From: Mesostigma viride
Taxonomy: Eukaryota; Streptophyta; Mesostigmatophyceae; Mesostigmatales; Mesostigmataceae
DNA length: 64,000 nucleotides
Assembly: GCA_009746045.1 (NCBI GenBank)
Contig: RPFO01000038.1
Coordinates: 592,607-656,606 of the forward strand
Direction of reading: 5' to 3'
A program made the translations under genes and the position numbers. This document shows positions 9,407-27,400 of this stretch, one piece after another (position 1 is the stretch's first letter; the number at the start of each line of letters is the position of its first letter). The notes under the pieces were generated by a model. The model did no database searches and was not told the DNA's origin. It saw only the letters and a program-made list of their open reading frames with translations.

Positions 9407-12400
9407 ATGAAGGTGATTGTCACGGGAGGATGTGGTTTTCTTGGTCGACGGCTGTTATCAGCCTTGCTGGAAAGGGGCAACCTTGTGAATTCCGAGGGAA
9501 GAGAGGAACAAATTGACGAAATAATTGTTGTTGACGCCATAATCGACGAGAAGCTAGCATCGACAAGGGTGCGACTAGTGCAAGGAGATATATCTGGGCT
9601 CCATGGAGTCTTGCCTTCCTTGATCGACGATCAGGTACGCCGGGCTTGTCGTTATGGGATCTTGATAGCTGCATCAACTACAAAATATACGATTCGCATG
9701 TGAGTTTCAAAATGCCCAATTTCTACTCGTGGCACACTCGGCCGCTGTGTAGTGCAGCAGGCGAAACCGTACGCCGAGAACCAGGATAACCGTCTAGCCA
9801 AGGCACCCGACGATATCGTCTGGGCGCGCCAACGACTGCCGATGCATAGCTTGCACTCCCGACTTGATCTACATTCTTTAACTCTCCAGTTGCCCGCGGT
9901 GGGGGTAGCTGATGTCTTAGAAACAGAGAACGAAGCAGTGCATTTTCGCAGAATTGATGACGCAGTCATTCGTCGTGCCATGTGCGGATGGGACGTAGTA
10001 CGTGCGCGCTGCAGCGTACTGGCGATGACATTCATTTGCCTCGGTTTGAAAGGTATGGCTTATGAGGGGCTCTAGGATTACAAAGAACATAATCTTGGAG
10101 GCTGGAGGTGAGCGTGCGTGAAATGTCAACGCAACCCGCCTTCCTCCCCCAATTCATGCCTCATACCCCCCCCCCCCCCCCCCCCCCAAGCCCTAGCCCA
10201 ACCTGCACCGCCATCCCTGCCTGGGTTCGACCTCAGTGACCCAAGACCAAATCTTTTGTAAGAGACGGGTGTTTGATTCTGGGTACCTTGCCAAGTCTTT
10301 GGAAGGATATGGTGAGAAAGTTTTGGGGGTTCCCTAATTTGGACCCACCGGACCTAGAGGAGAATATAGAGCCAGCTGCCTCCTCAATCTTTGCCGATCC
10401 TCCTAAGTGCCCTCACCCCCCGCCATGCCCCCATCAGGTGGGCAGCATATTCCACCTGGCAGCCGTCGTCTCCTCCCAGGCGGAACAAGACTACGACCTG
10501 GGCATGCGCGTCAACATCGATGGCTTGCGTGCGGTTATCGACAGCTGTCGCGCGAGGGAGACATCAACTGGGCCATCCGCCAAGCCGCCTCGGCTGGTGT
10601 TCACTAGCTCGGTGGCGGTGTTCGGCGACAGCCCCCCCGTGGTGACGGATGCCACGCCGGCAACACCGCAGTCGTCGTACGGGACGGAGAAGGCGGTGGG
10701 GGAGCTGCTCATCAACGATGCCACACGCAAGGTGGGGGGTGGCGGGTTGTCGCTAGCACCGTGGGGCAGTGACGGGTTCTGGTTCTAATAGCTCCCACTG
10801 CTCTACACTCATCCACTCTGTGATATTCATGATTGGGGGACATGAGGAGGGTGTGTGGGGTGGTGCAGGGAATGCTGGTTGTCACCGTGCGTGAAGCAAT
10901 CGTACGGTTGACCGATCATACATCGTTCCATAGATCCTACTGTATGCGCCTCAACGATGTGACGCGCAAGCTGGGCATTGTCCTTAGCACCGTAAAGCAG
11001 TCGAAGGGTCTATCAACAACATCCTTGCGGCTTTAAGACGCTAGCCGTGGAAGTGTCTATCAACAACATCCTTGCGGCTTTAAGAGGCTAGCCGTGGAAG
11101 GGTCTACCAACAACATCCTTGCGGCTTTAAGAGGCTAGCCGTGGAAGTGTCTATCAACAACATCCTTGCGGCTTTAAGAGGCTAGCCGTGGAAGTGTCTA
11201 TCAACAACATCCTTGCGGCTTTAAGACGCTAGCCGTGGAAGGGTCTATCAACAACATCCTTGCGGCTTTAAGAGGCTAGCCGTGGAAGGGTCTATCAACA
11301 ACATCCTCGTGGCTTTAAGAGGCTAGCCGTGGAAGGGTCTACCAACAACACCCTTGCGGCCTTAAGACGCTAGCCGTGGAAGGGTCTACCAACAACACCC
11401 TTGCGGCCTTAAGACTCTAGCCACTGGCTGCTGACCGGTTATGTGACATGCACGGTGGGCTTGGCGGGTAGTTGTTTATATATATGTGAGTCCACCTCCG
11501 TAATCTATCATTCTCAATGAATATATGTGGGACAGGCAAAGGAGATAGATGAGTTCGGCTTGAGGTGGAATCGTAATAACAAAACGTGTTAACCTTGTCT
11601 ATCAATGTGTTCTAGTTTGATGGTCTGGGATGGTGAACAATCGGCACGCCGCGAGTAGGTTGATACTGCCAGCCGGACCGGTGTAGCACATGGCCTCCGA
11701 TGTAGTTACTATTTCCCTGTCATATCTCTCCACCTCCATGTCACACACGTTTTCCCTTTACCCTCAATCATTCCAAGCTCCCGCCCCCATGCTCGCAACT
11801 TGCATCTGCCACGTGTTCCCCAGGGGTTCTTGGATGGCCGAGTGGTGCGGTTGCCCACCATCGTCGTACGCCCTGGCAAACCTAACAAGGCGGCGTCCTC
11901 GTTTGCCAGCTCCATTCTCCGGGAGCCGCTTCACGGGCTGCCCGCGGTGTGTCCCGTGGAGGGCACCGTGCCTCTGTGGGTGTTGTCGCCGGATAGAGCG
12001 ATCGACGCGCTGATCCACGCGCACAACCTGCCAGGGGAGCGACTGGGCAGGCAGCGAACCATCAACCTGCCGGGCATCTCGGTCACGGTGTGTGGGAAGT
12101 GGGAGTGCCAGCGGGGCGCAACCACATCCCCAAACCGATCGTAGTTGACTTCCTATATTCTTAGCTGTACGCAAGCGATCAGGCCCGGGATCTGTCAAAG
12201 GAAGCGTGTCCAAAGTTTCAGTGGGGTTAGTGATTGGAGGGCGGACATAATTTTTGCCCGCTGCTTGCTGGTGTATGTGAATTTAGAATTAGGGGGAGAG
12301 GGGGAGGAACATGGGCCTAGGGCCTAGGACTTTGGGTGCATGTGGTATGGGCGGTATGGCAGCTAGGTAGGCAGGGGCGTTCATATTGATATGGCTGTGA

Positions 12401-13628
12401 TAAATAAGCGGTGGGGGGGCGGGGGGGGATGGGGGCACCCGGTGGGAACGATCAGAGGGGAAACGAGGTTTCTCATCTGCTTGGTCTAGTTTACCCTCCA
12501 AGAACCTGCAGCAATGGGTGGGTTCTGCTTGTGCGATTCTCAAGGCACTATCGAAATCCTTGGAGTAGCTGGTGTTGGATCATCGCAAATACGGACAGCG
12601 TGCCTCCCATAGCAATAGGCCCCTCCTTGTTGAGAGCTTGCCAGTTTGATGATTATGATAAAGATAAAGCTGCCTGTTGCATGGACTCAGGGCAGCGGGG
12701 GGACAGGGCACACATTGGCGCGTACATTGTGAGGTGTTGCCTAGCCTTAAGAAAACCGTACCCAGACGCCCCGTTCGCTGGCATTCAACAGGGCCTTCCT
12801 GTTCCCCTCCCCGCAGGCATTTGCACTATCGCAAAATGTTCGATTCGTCAATCGCCAATAGTTAGCTTGCCTTGCCATGCCTATTGCAAGTGCCTGCCTT
12901 GTGCCTACATGAGGGTATTCCCCTTGGTAGCAAAGCTCCCAGGTGCCTACTTTGCTATCCATGCTCCGGCGGGTAACTTTGGCTAGAAGAAGACGTAGGG
13001 GATGCCCACCAGAGACAAGGGGTGCCTGTATGGTGTTTGCTACCCAGTGGTGACCCGTGGATAACTGGATATGTGCGTGTGCGTGCGGGTGTGGGTGTGG
13101 GTGTGGGTGTGGGTGTGGGTGTGGGTGTGGGTGTGGGTGTGGGTGTGGGTGTGGGTGTGGGTGTGGGTGTGGGTGTGGGTGTGGGTGTGGGTGTGGGTGT
13201 GGGGGTGTGGGTGTGGGTGTGGGTGTGGGTGTGGGTGTGGGTGTGGGTGTGGGTGTGGGTGTGGGTGTGGGTGTGGGTGTGGGTGTGGGTGTGGGTGTGG
13301 GTGTGGGTGTGGGTGTGGGTGTGGGTGTGGGTGTGGGTGTGGGTGTGGGTGTGGGTGTGGGTGTGGGTGTGGGTGGGTGGGTGAGGGGTTGCAAACACTG
13401 CGTTCTGTCCTGGCTTCTTTTGCACAGGTGGAGGAGATGGTCAACGCACTGGCCCGTGCTGGAGGGGACACCAGCTTGATACGGTGGGAGCGGGACGAAC
13501 ACATCGAGAAGATCGTGACCAGCTGGCCGGGCAAGATCGAGACGGAGCGGGGTTTAGAGCTTGGCTTTGTGGCGGATAGGGACATCGACTCGATAATCAC
13601 CTGCTTTTTGCGATCCGAAGGGCTTTGA
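9407..13628 (+). CDS. NAD-dependent epimerase/dehydratase, DenD-like (extended SDR), 328 aa
   Basis: Exons are 9407-9634, 10438-10731, 11824-12087 and 13428-13628, all phase 0 with GT-AG junctions. The Rossmann nucleotide site is TGGCGFLG (residues 6-13). The active-site Ser lies in FTSSVAVFG (about 133-134), with the catalytic pair Tyr157 and Lys161 in SYGTEKA. The third exon has [20 protein letters not shown] and INLPGISVT, blocks I associate with the D-erythronate dehydrogenase (DenD) group. That group oxidises 4-carbon sugar acids with NAD in bacteria; the algal substrate is unknown. No targeting peptide is evident because the dinucleotide motif starts at residue 6, suggesting a cytosolic enzyme. 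ATG 9407 is the first ATG in frame. Introns 2 and 3 hold tandem arrays. The family is well supported; the substrate is inferred. Confidence 0.88.
10166..10187. repeat. Poly-C run (C22) in intron 1 of the DenD-like gene
   Basis: A run of 22 consecutive C, about 250 bp before the acceptor at 10437. Confidence 0.85.
11008..11430. repeat. 47-bp minisatellite, 9 copies
   Basis: The unit carries CAACAACATCCTTGCGGC and GGCTAGCCGTGGAAG. The period is 47 bp (unit starts 11008, 11055, 11102 and so on). Later copies drift (ATC to ACC, GCGGCT to GCGGCC). It lies inside intron 2 of the DenD-like gene (10732-11823). Confidence 0.9.
13083..13378. repeat. (TGTGGG)n microsatellite, about 49 copies
   Basis: A near-perfect hexanucleotide array with a single slip at about 13201. 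It ends 49 bp before exon 4 in intron 3 of the DenD-like gene (12088-13427). All long open frames here are repeat artefacts. The G-rich strand is the coding strand. Confidence 0.95.
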
Positions 13629-14195
13629 ACAATGACTTTTACCATGTTAAGCAGGTTAGCAGGAGATATTTCCTGCAGTGTGATGGTGCCAGGCAGGGCG
13701 CCCTTGCTGTTGCCAATGTGGACCATTGAACGTATACATGTATCCATGCGATAACTAATAACTATATACCTGATTCCAAGACAGCTTGTCCTGCCTCTTT
13801 TTCCGTATCACTTGCAAGAGGCCGAGGCCCTCCATGTCCATGATCCACTAGTTGATCCCAGACCGTGTAGCCGGTGCAAGGTTCCACGTGCACTATCCGC
13901 ATGCATAAGTATAAGTAAGTAAGTGCGTGAACATGCACTGACGGCATGCCACGGGGTACCCAAAGAGGTATCCGGGTAGGTTGTATGCTTAGCGCCCCGG
14001 TAGCTAGCCCATCAATTAATTAATTATAATAGACACGTGACTGCCGGCAGCTAGCCCATGCTGGAGAATATAAAGGCTTTACCCAGAGCCTGCATGCCGA
14101 TGATTTTTTATTTTTTTTTTTAAATAAAGACTCCACGCATGCCAGTTGCCATCACTGGCTCCACGGGATGAGACAGGCCTTCAATAAAAGCTTGC
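13629..14195. other. 3' flank of the DenD-like gene, no gene seen
   Basis: AT-rich stretches, including a T-rich run at about 14105-14123 followed by AAATAAAG. No feature or open frame of note. Confidence 0.5.
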
Positions 14196-15249
14196 ATGGG
14201 GCATACTGATCGGGCTGACCTGATTTATGCGGACGACACCACCCTCATCGCGCGCCCCGAGCACATTCAGACCTGGCTGGACTGTCTGGGCCTGGAGGCG
14301 AGGGCGGTGGGGTTGGAGATTAGTGTCAAAACTGAGGCGATGGTGATTGGGGCCTCCAGTCGCCCACCGCTGCCGCGCCTGCTCGACGGGACGGAGGTCC
14401 CATTCCGCGACCGCTTCAAGCTGTTGGGGAGTTGGCTTCCTGACACTGCCGACGATGTGGACACCCGCATCGGCCTTTCCTGGGCCAAGCTCCGTTCGCT
14501 CAACACCTACTGGCGCTCCAAGGGCCTGGACGAGCACCGCAAGCGCATGCTCTTCATTAAGGTCCTCGTCCTCACGGTGCTCACGTATGGCGCCGAGGCA
14601 TGGACACTCACGGCAACACTGGCAGCCAAGCTAGACGGCACGGTAACCCGGATGCTCCGACAGGTCCTGAATGTCGGGTTTTCTCAGCGTAGGTCATTAG
14701 AGTCTTTGTATCACGGTATGCCGCGTATTTCGGACGAGATTAGGCAGCGTAGGATAGCATTTGTAGGACATCTTGCTCGCACCAGCCAGGTCGACACCGC
14801 CCTTGGTCTGGCCGGTCCCCAGCGGCTCGGCCAACCGGGGCGGCACATTTTGACCTGGCCTGGCCCCAAGAACATTCCTAAAAAGGTAGGGAAACATGCC
14901 ATGACCTATACCCAGATGTTGCTGGACAACCTAGTGGTCCCAGCCCAGTTTGAGTACCGCATCCACTCTCTCTCCCGTCTTTGGACTGCCATGCAGGACA
15001 AGACGCGGTGGAAGAAGATTGTCAAGGCGCACACGCCAGCCCCGGTGGGCAAGCCGCCTCCCCCCAAAAGGAGGAGCCGTTTTGATGAGTAGCGTAGATA
15101 GGCTTTTCTAGACTAGATATAGCTTAGAGTTAGGATAGTTCGATTACGCGGCTTCCTCCACACCACCCATCCAACCTGGAATATGTGCTACATGATCTCC
15201 CAACGGAGACATGTTATAATTTAATTTAATTTAATTTAATGGGGCATAC
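14196..15249 (+). mobile_element. 5'-truncated LINE copy with 11-bp target-site duplication
   Basis: ATGGGGCATAC flanks the insertion at 14196-14206 and 15239-15249. The element body starts within the reverse transcriptase just before LIYADDTTL and runs through the C-terminal domain to the stop at 15092. A 3' UTR follows, then a hairpin at 15191-15213 (arms CATG(A)TCTCC and GGAGACATG, loop CAAC) and a (AATTT)n tail at about 15217-15240. The 5' truncation, TSD and short-repeat tail are hallmarks of target-primed reverse transcription. Confidence 0.9.
14207..15092 (+). pseudogene. LINE ORF2, C-terminal half, open but truncated
   Basis: The frame is uninterrupted to its stop. It contains the RT YADD box, VGLEISVKTEAM, LTYGAEAWTL and a C-terminal block with IRQRRIAFVGHLAR and LWTAMQDKTRWKKI. 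It ends PPPPKRRSRFDE. The apparent ATG at 14196 belongs to the host target-site duplication, so this is not a real start. The N-terminal endonuclease and RT motifs 0-B are missing. Absence of stops suggests a fairly recent insertion. Confidence 0.85.
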
Positions 15250-17181
15250 CCAGGATTTATTCCCATACTCCCTTATACGTACTGCACCCGCCACGCTTTT
15301 TATTCCTATGCTGAAGCTTTATTGCACCGGCGCAGTTGCGCCTGGTCCGGCAGCATATGATGCGAACTAGAGATCGTGGCGGCCTGCATGCCCACTAGCA
15401 ATTCATAAGCTTAAGCTTAGGGCAGCACGAGAGAAGCTAGGCCGGGCGCGCCCTACCTCCTTCCTTCTCATTGTGTATAGGGTTTTTAAAGGTTCCATTC
15501 TTGGAACCCACGTGACGCATGCATGTCTACATGATAGTTATAATCCGGATAATATGCAAGTCCGGCCCACATATGTCAAGGAGACAACCAGTGCCCCACA
15601 TATGTAGGCATGCATTTTGATCGTGAGACATCTGCATGCAGTAGTCTAGACTTGACATTCCGCGCGCTGTACGCAGGGCGCTCAAAGTGTTGCATTGTGC
15701 ATGTGTGCAGAGAAAAATGTTTTGTATTACTTGTAATATTATGAATTAAGTGAAACATGTATAGTTAATTTATAATCATAATGTATACTACTTAATTAAC
15801 AAGGAAGCCCAGCTGAAAATGGTAGCTAGAAGAGGCACACACTAAAAAGAAAATAAATCAATTGCACTTTGTCCCGTATAGGAGTCACGGAATGATGAGA
15901 AGAAGCTAGCCTACACTTATGAATCTAGATAACAGATTCTAATTGCCTAGTCTAGTCTAGGGGGCAGGGCCCCAGTTGACACGACTGCAGCCATGTAGGG
16001 TGCCACGCACCTCCCCTACCGGAAGGGGCGTGTTGGCCACCATTACCTGACCATGCACACATACAGGGATATCAAGTAGCGCCAAAGCGTGCATCAAGAT
16101 CTCATGTATCATCCCCGGAAACAAAAGGGCTTCCATGAACATGTCAACCCGACGTTACAGGGCATCATGCAACCAGCCTCCTGTCCAACCCAGGTAGAGG
16201 TAGACATGTTCCACACCATTCCACCGGAAATACCTCCCAAACGATACAAAGAAAAGCAAGCATTGAAAGTAAGATGGAAGCTAGAGTACACTTGGGAAGG
16301 CTCATGGTCCAAATACAAGAACCATTTCCTTCGTAAACGCCCTTCATTCTGGGCATACACCTCCGCTACGTATATACAAGACCTAGCCATAGATACAAGA
16401 CTTCCGGGGCCATACATCAGCAGGTGCGAAATATCTGTCTTGTTCGTGCCATTAGGATTTCTGGCCCACAAAAAGAAGTCCATGAAACATCTGCGACCAG
16501 CAGTGCTGACTTTGCCGCAGATGCGTTTTTAGCGTCAAGCGCAAAGGGCCAGGGGGTCACGGCTCATGCCGTGCGACCCTCCTGTACAGCCTGAAGGCAG
16601 GCACAGGGCAGAGAACCATCCGTTGTGGGCCCCGCTGCTGCGTACACCGCAGCTGATTACTGTGCTGATAACATGAAGGCATGGCGTGCTGACAAAAGCC
16701 GCAAGCACCGTGCAAATACTTAAGACACGCTGCACGCCGAATCAGGTACCACTTGAGAGAGTACCTACGGCTCCCGCGCATATATTCATTCCACTACAAG
16801 ACCCGCTTGGACGTCCAACGGGTCCGCTTCTCACGGAGAGGCGCGCTCACATTTAAAGTTTCACCCAGCGCAAGCCGACTCCATGTATGTACAAAGTTCC
16901 CAGCGTTTGCAGGACGCGAATAAACCGGGGGAACGCTGCTCCTCACAAACGACCCTTCCCGCCCTGGAGTCAGGGTCCCCCTGATATCGACAGGGGCAAT
17001 CTGTAATATGTACAAAAACGAACAAGGCCGCCCAGCGCTGGCCTGGCCTGGTCTGGCCTTGCCTCATGCCTGTAAAGGACAGAGCCACATGACATCAACA
17101 GAATATGTGGGTCACCTGACATTGCCACCCCCAGCTCGCATGATGTCACCCACGGGTGGCATGACATCATCATCTTGACCT
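15250..17181. other. Non-coding spacer and 3' flank of the lipase gene
   Basis: The region lies between the LINE and the lipase stop codon. An open frame of 147 codons at 16089-16532 (+) is basic and rich in Lys/Arg/Tyr, but I recognise nothing in it and it may be chance. Otherwise there is AT-rich sequence near 15700-15800 and no repeats. Confidence 0.4.
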
Positions 17182-22743
<5,562 letters not shown>

Positions 22744-24448
22744 GCTGGGCAGCCGAAAGTTGCCTTCGAAACGTGACTATCTCCCCAATTCCTGCGACAA
22801 TTTAAGGTCACGAGCGAAGGCTGCTCGCCTGAATTACAGCTGTGAAGCAGGCAACACGGCTAACGTGTCAATTGTCGCGTCAGCCTCGAAGTTTTTTCCA
22901 TCCGGCTAAATATTGTATACCACGGTGATGCTGCGCCCAGAATTTTCCACATCAGCTTGCATCAGCAGACGGGCGGCGGGCCAGCTCGCATAGTGACATG
23001 TAAGTAGAGGTGGGGAGCCGTCAGGTGTACTACCTCCCGGCTCCGACGTGGAAAAAATCTTTAGGCCATCAACGTACGTGGCAATAGCTATGCTGACAAT
23101 GATTCCACTCAAAATTCCTGGCAAAAAGTGGTGTCTAGTAGATTCGGCATCCGTGGAAATGCTAGCAAGATCTGGGGCTGGGGAGCTCCGCCTTGCCTGG
23201 TCCGTACTCCGTAGCTTTTATTACTCCCGCCCTGCTCCTGCGCGCCCGTTCGCTTCACTTTTTGGCGCCCCTCATTGTCTGGTTGTGCTCCGTCGGGCGT
23301 CATGTCATTTGCATGTGGGGAACGAAGAGGCACCGGGCACGTGTTCGCGTCACATCACTCAACAGTCAGCCTTCGGCGTTCGCCTAGATGGCGGCCTGAA
23401 CAACCAAAGTTCGGACTTTCGGACTTCGGAGGATTTGTGTTTCGTGCTTTCTTGGGAGCGCGTGGTTGGGGGGCGACGCCGCGACGGCAGCCGGCATCAG
23501 GCGTGAGCCATGCAATCAGGGCTGAGGGCGGGCAAGTGGCAACCAACTTGTCTCCACTTGTGCGCACACGTGTGGACCAAACAGGCCTAACTGACAAAGG
23601 CGGGCGGGAAAGGCCCGAAAAAGAGCCAAGAGGCCCCGAAAAAGACTACAACGCGCGCAGCAAGGCGCGCTCTTCAAAATTACCAATCGGCGGCAGCGGC
23701 AGCACGTTTTTGTGCCATGTGACAGCATACGACAGAACTGGATCAGTGGTCGATGCCAAACTGATCCATACTCCATACTTACCCAGGCGGCCAGGCCATC
23801 CGCCATACCCAGGCTATTTGCTCTCGATTTGCTTGTTTGATAGTTGATACCTATTACCTGCTGCGATTTTCACTATTCGGAATGAACGTATATTTGTTAT
23901 TATTAGCTCCCAAAAAATTAGCTAGAGACGATTCACGAGACTCACGGGAGTCCAGTCACCCCTGATCAGTCGAACCTGTTGATGAGTGATCGTAATTAAT
24001 TTCTTGAACTCCGTCACAACAATTCCACGAATAAAATTGTGATATCATGCCGGCCAGAAACGTGACGACTCACAACCGACAAGGCAGGGACGATGAATCA
24101 ACTTTTCGTCATCAGTAACTAATAGCAATATACCTATTATGGCTAATCAGTGATTGGGAGAGTACGTTGTGAGTATAGGGGGCACTGGCCATTGCGCTGC
24201 GAGCTTTCCTGTATGAGCGGCTTATGACAATGATGTTAGGTAATGGGTAGCTGAGAACCAAACCGGAATATGGTCAGGACTGCGATTGCCTGTAACATGG
24301 GAATTTGTCAGTATAACCAATAGGCGCCGGAATATTCTTTCGTCATTCCTCGTGTTGACAAGTTAGTATATAGAAGCAGATGTGTTATTCCTAGAGTATC
24401 TGGTGTGCGTACATAGCTCGTTTCGCACAAGGCGGATCCTAAGGTGTA
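22744..24448. promoter_or_regulatory. Divergent intergenic region, lipase (-) / C1orf52-like (+)
   Basis: A 1.7-kb spacer between two divergent start codons; promoters for both must be here. A minus-strand frame at 22906-23124 begins MPGILSGIIVSIAIATYVDG, a possible single membrane span, but I recognise no family and could not confirm exons. No TATA box was assigned. Confidence 0.4.
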
Positions 24449-27400
24449 ATGGCTGGACTTGTGTCTGGGGCTTACGCCAGCGATGACGACGGCGTTTGGA
24501 GCGACAGTGACAACATCCCGCTGCCGAAACACGAGCATGAAGTCGCCGATGAGAATGAAGAAGACGTTCCGGAACCATTGGAGGAACCCCAGGCAGTTGC
24601 GCGCGTATCCGCTAGCAAGGCGACTGACAGCGGCCTACCTTCGCCCGGAGATTTCTTTGCCAAGGCAAGTTGATAAGAGTCAGTGTCCGAAATTAGCAGG
24701 TATTCTACATGCCGAGTGTTGTTGTTGGGGGAAGCAAGAACCGTGCACGTTTGCTAAGGAAATCGCTGCACGGATGGTGTAGACTGCCAATTGCAGCTAT
24801 GAAATGATTTTATCTTTCCCTTTCACATGGATTGGTTAGAAACCCAGTGCCTTGTGTTGCTCTCGCCAATCTCGTGACGTTTGCGCGTATCGCGGGCCGG
24901 TGCAGTCCACCAGATTCTTTTCCGTGCATCAACCCTGTTGTGCGTTTCCAGTGTTGGTTTCCTTCTGCTGCTTTTGGTGCTCTTTGGTGTTTCCAGAAGC
25001 GCCCGAGTGCATTGGATTGTGGGGCAGCTACTGGGGGGTGTGCGGGATCCCTGGGCCCAGCCACAAGCCTTGCATGCCAGACTGAAATTCTGCAAGACTA
25101 GAGAGCTAGACCTTTATGAAATGGATTCCACTTGTACACGAGGGGTTTGTAGAGTTGTAAAGAACTAATCAGAAAGCATGCTTGTGGGCCATTTTTGCGG
25201 TAAACGTGTATATTACTAATTACCTGCTGGGCCTGCCATTAGGCGGCCTGATGTATTTTGGGGATGCCGCATGGACAGCCCTCAGTTGAAGCTATCATTT
25301 GGGGGGCTGGCGGGCTTACGATGGCGCCCGTAGGGTACAATTCCTATGCCTCATGTCTCACCTCACGCTGGTGTTGAAACCCGTCTCATGTCAGTTGCAA
25401 TGCTCATGTGCGCGCCACATGCAACACCCCGCCACTACCCCGCCCCTGCATGTGCAATGCTACCCCCCCCCTGCAGGTGAAAGGCCCCCCCTCGTTCCTC
25501 ACGCCGGCCGCAACCGCCCCTTTGGCCGCCATCCCGGTCCACCACCGTCGACAGGTGGAGGCGGCGGCGGAGGCCAAGGCCAAGGCGCCCATACGAACGG
25601 AGGCCCCTTCCTGTGCGTGCTGCGCTTATTCACATTCATACGACACTTATTCGATCCGCTCCCTCACATGATGCACTCACATGATGCGGTCACATGGCGC
25701 GCTCGCACAACGTACTCACATGCCACGCGCGGAGATGGTCGATGTTCTCGCACGGCACACTAGTCTGGAGGGTTCAGGGCCGGTTGGGTGGGCGGGCACA
25801 TGGGTGTTGATGTGAGGAACGGGGATGGAGGCCTAGCGGGGCTTTAGCAGCAACCGTGATCACAGGCTAGCGGGGCTTTAGCAGCAACCATGATCACAGG
25901 CTAGTGGGGCTTTAGCAGCAACCATGATCACAGGCTAGCGGGGCTTTAGCAGCAACCATGATCACAGGCTAGCGGGGCTTTAGCAGCAACCATGATCACA
26001 GGCTAGCGGGGCTTTAGCAGCAACCATGATCACAGGCTAGCGGGGCTTTAGCAGCAACCATGATCACAGGCTAGCGGGGCTTTAGCAGCAACCATGATCA
26101 CAGGCTAGCGGGGCTTTAGCAGCAACCATGATCACAGGCTAGCGGGGCTTTAGCAGCAACCATGATCACAGGCTAGCGGGGCTTTAGCAGCAACCATGAT
26201 CACAGGCTAGCGGGGCTTTGGCAGCAACCATGATCACAGGCTAGCGGGGCTTTGGCAGCAACCATGATCACAGGCTAGCGGGGCTTTGGCAGCAACCATG
26301 ATCACAGGCTAGCGGGGCTCTGGCAGCAACCATGATCACAGGCTAGCGGGGCTTTGGCAGCAACCATGATCACAGGCTAGCGGGGCTTTGGCAGCAACCA
26401 TGATCACAGGCTAGCGGGGCTTTGGCAGCAACCATGATCACAGGCTAGCGGGGCTTTGGCAGCAACCATGATCACAGGCTAGCGGGGCTTTGGCAGCAAC
26501 CATGATCACAGGCTAGCGGGGCTTTGGCAGCAACCATGATCACAGGCTAGCGGGGCTTTGGCAGCAACCATGATCACAGGCTAGCGGGGCTTTGGCAGCA
26601 ACCATGATCACAGGCTAGCGGGGCTTTGGCAGCAACCATGATCACAGGCTAGCGGGGCTTTGGCAGCAAGCATGATCACAGGCTAGCGGGGCTTTGGCAG
26701 CAACCATGATCACAGGCTAGCGGGGCTTTGGCAGCAACCATGATCACAGGCTAGCGGGGCTTTGGCAGCAACCATGATCACAGGCTAGCGGGGCTTTGGC
26801 AGCAACCATGATCACAGGCTAGCGGGGCTTTAGCAGCAACCATGATCACAGGCTAGCGGGGCTTTGGCAGCAACCATGATCACAGGCTAGCGGGGCTTTG
26901 GCAGCAACCATGATCACAGGCTAGCGGGGCTTTCAATAGCCGCGCCTGGAATAGCCGCGCTTGGAATAGCGCTGGCATGGCCTCCCCTATGGCTGGGAGA
27001 ACACGCACCACGCCCTGGTCGGTTATTGGGTCGTGGACGCAACAACAGGCCAGCACGCGCACCAACAGAAATCGTGGCCACGCGGCCTTGAAAATTATGA
27101 ATTGGGGGTTGTAGACAATGCATCACCGATGCAGCTCTTGTTATAATCATCCGGGGCACAACCAATCTAATAAGAATTGTAGCCCTTCATTCCCTGTTCA
27201 TAGCATGGCGCTGCCTTGTGTGTTTTATTCATGAGCTGCGAGCGGTTCCATGCCAACGTTGTGGTTCTGGCGGGGAGACCGCATCGGTGTTGGGTTCTTT
27301 GCGACCGCAGGCGGTTCCTCATTAGGCGTTATAGAACATCTCCGTAGCCCAGGGCAGGTATGTCGGTATGTGACGACTGACAAGGTACGCCTAACAGCCG

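Noticed and set aside
10215-10240. tRNA B-box-like GGGTTCGACCTC
   Set aside because: No A box or cloverleaf can be formed around it.
13022-13747. Pro/Thr, His/Thr, Gly/Val and Gly/Cys open frames
   Set aside because: These are products of the (TGTGGG)n array. Only 13428-13628 in the plus frame is a real exon.
16089-16532. 147-codon open frame considered as a gene
   Set aside because: No motif, no splice-linked neighbours and an equally long frame on the other strand; insufficient support to call a CDS.
22906-23124. Small minus-strand frame with one membrane span
   Set aside because: 72 codons, no recognisable family, no confirmed exon partners; it may be chance.
25832-26933. CRISPR-like regular array (also 58957-60490)
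   Set aside because: There are no unique spacers; the whole period is repeated. Both lie in introns of eukaryotic genes.
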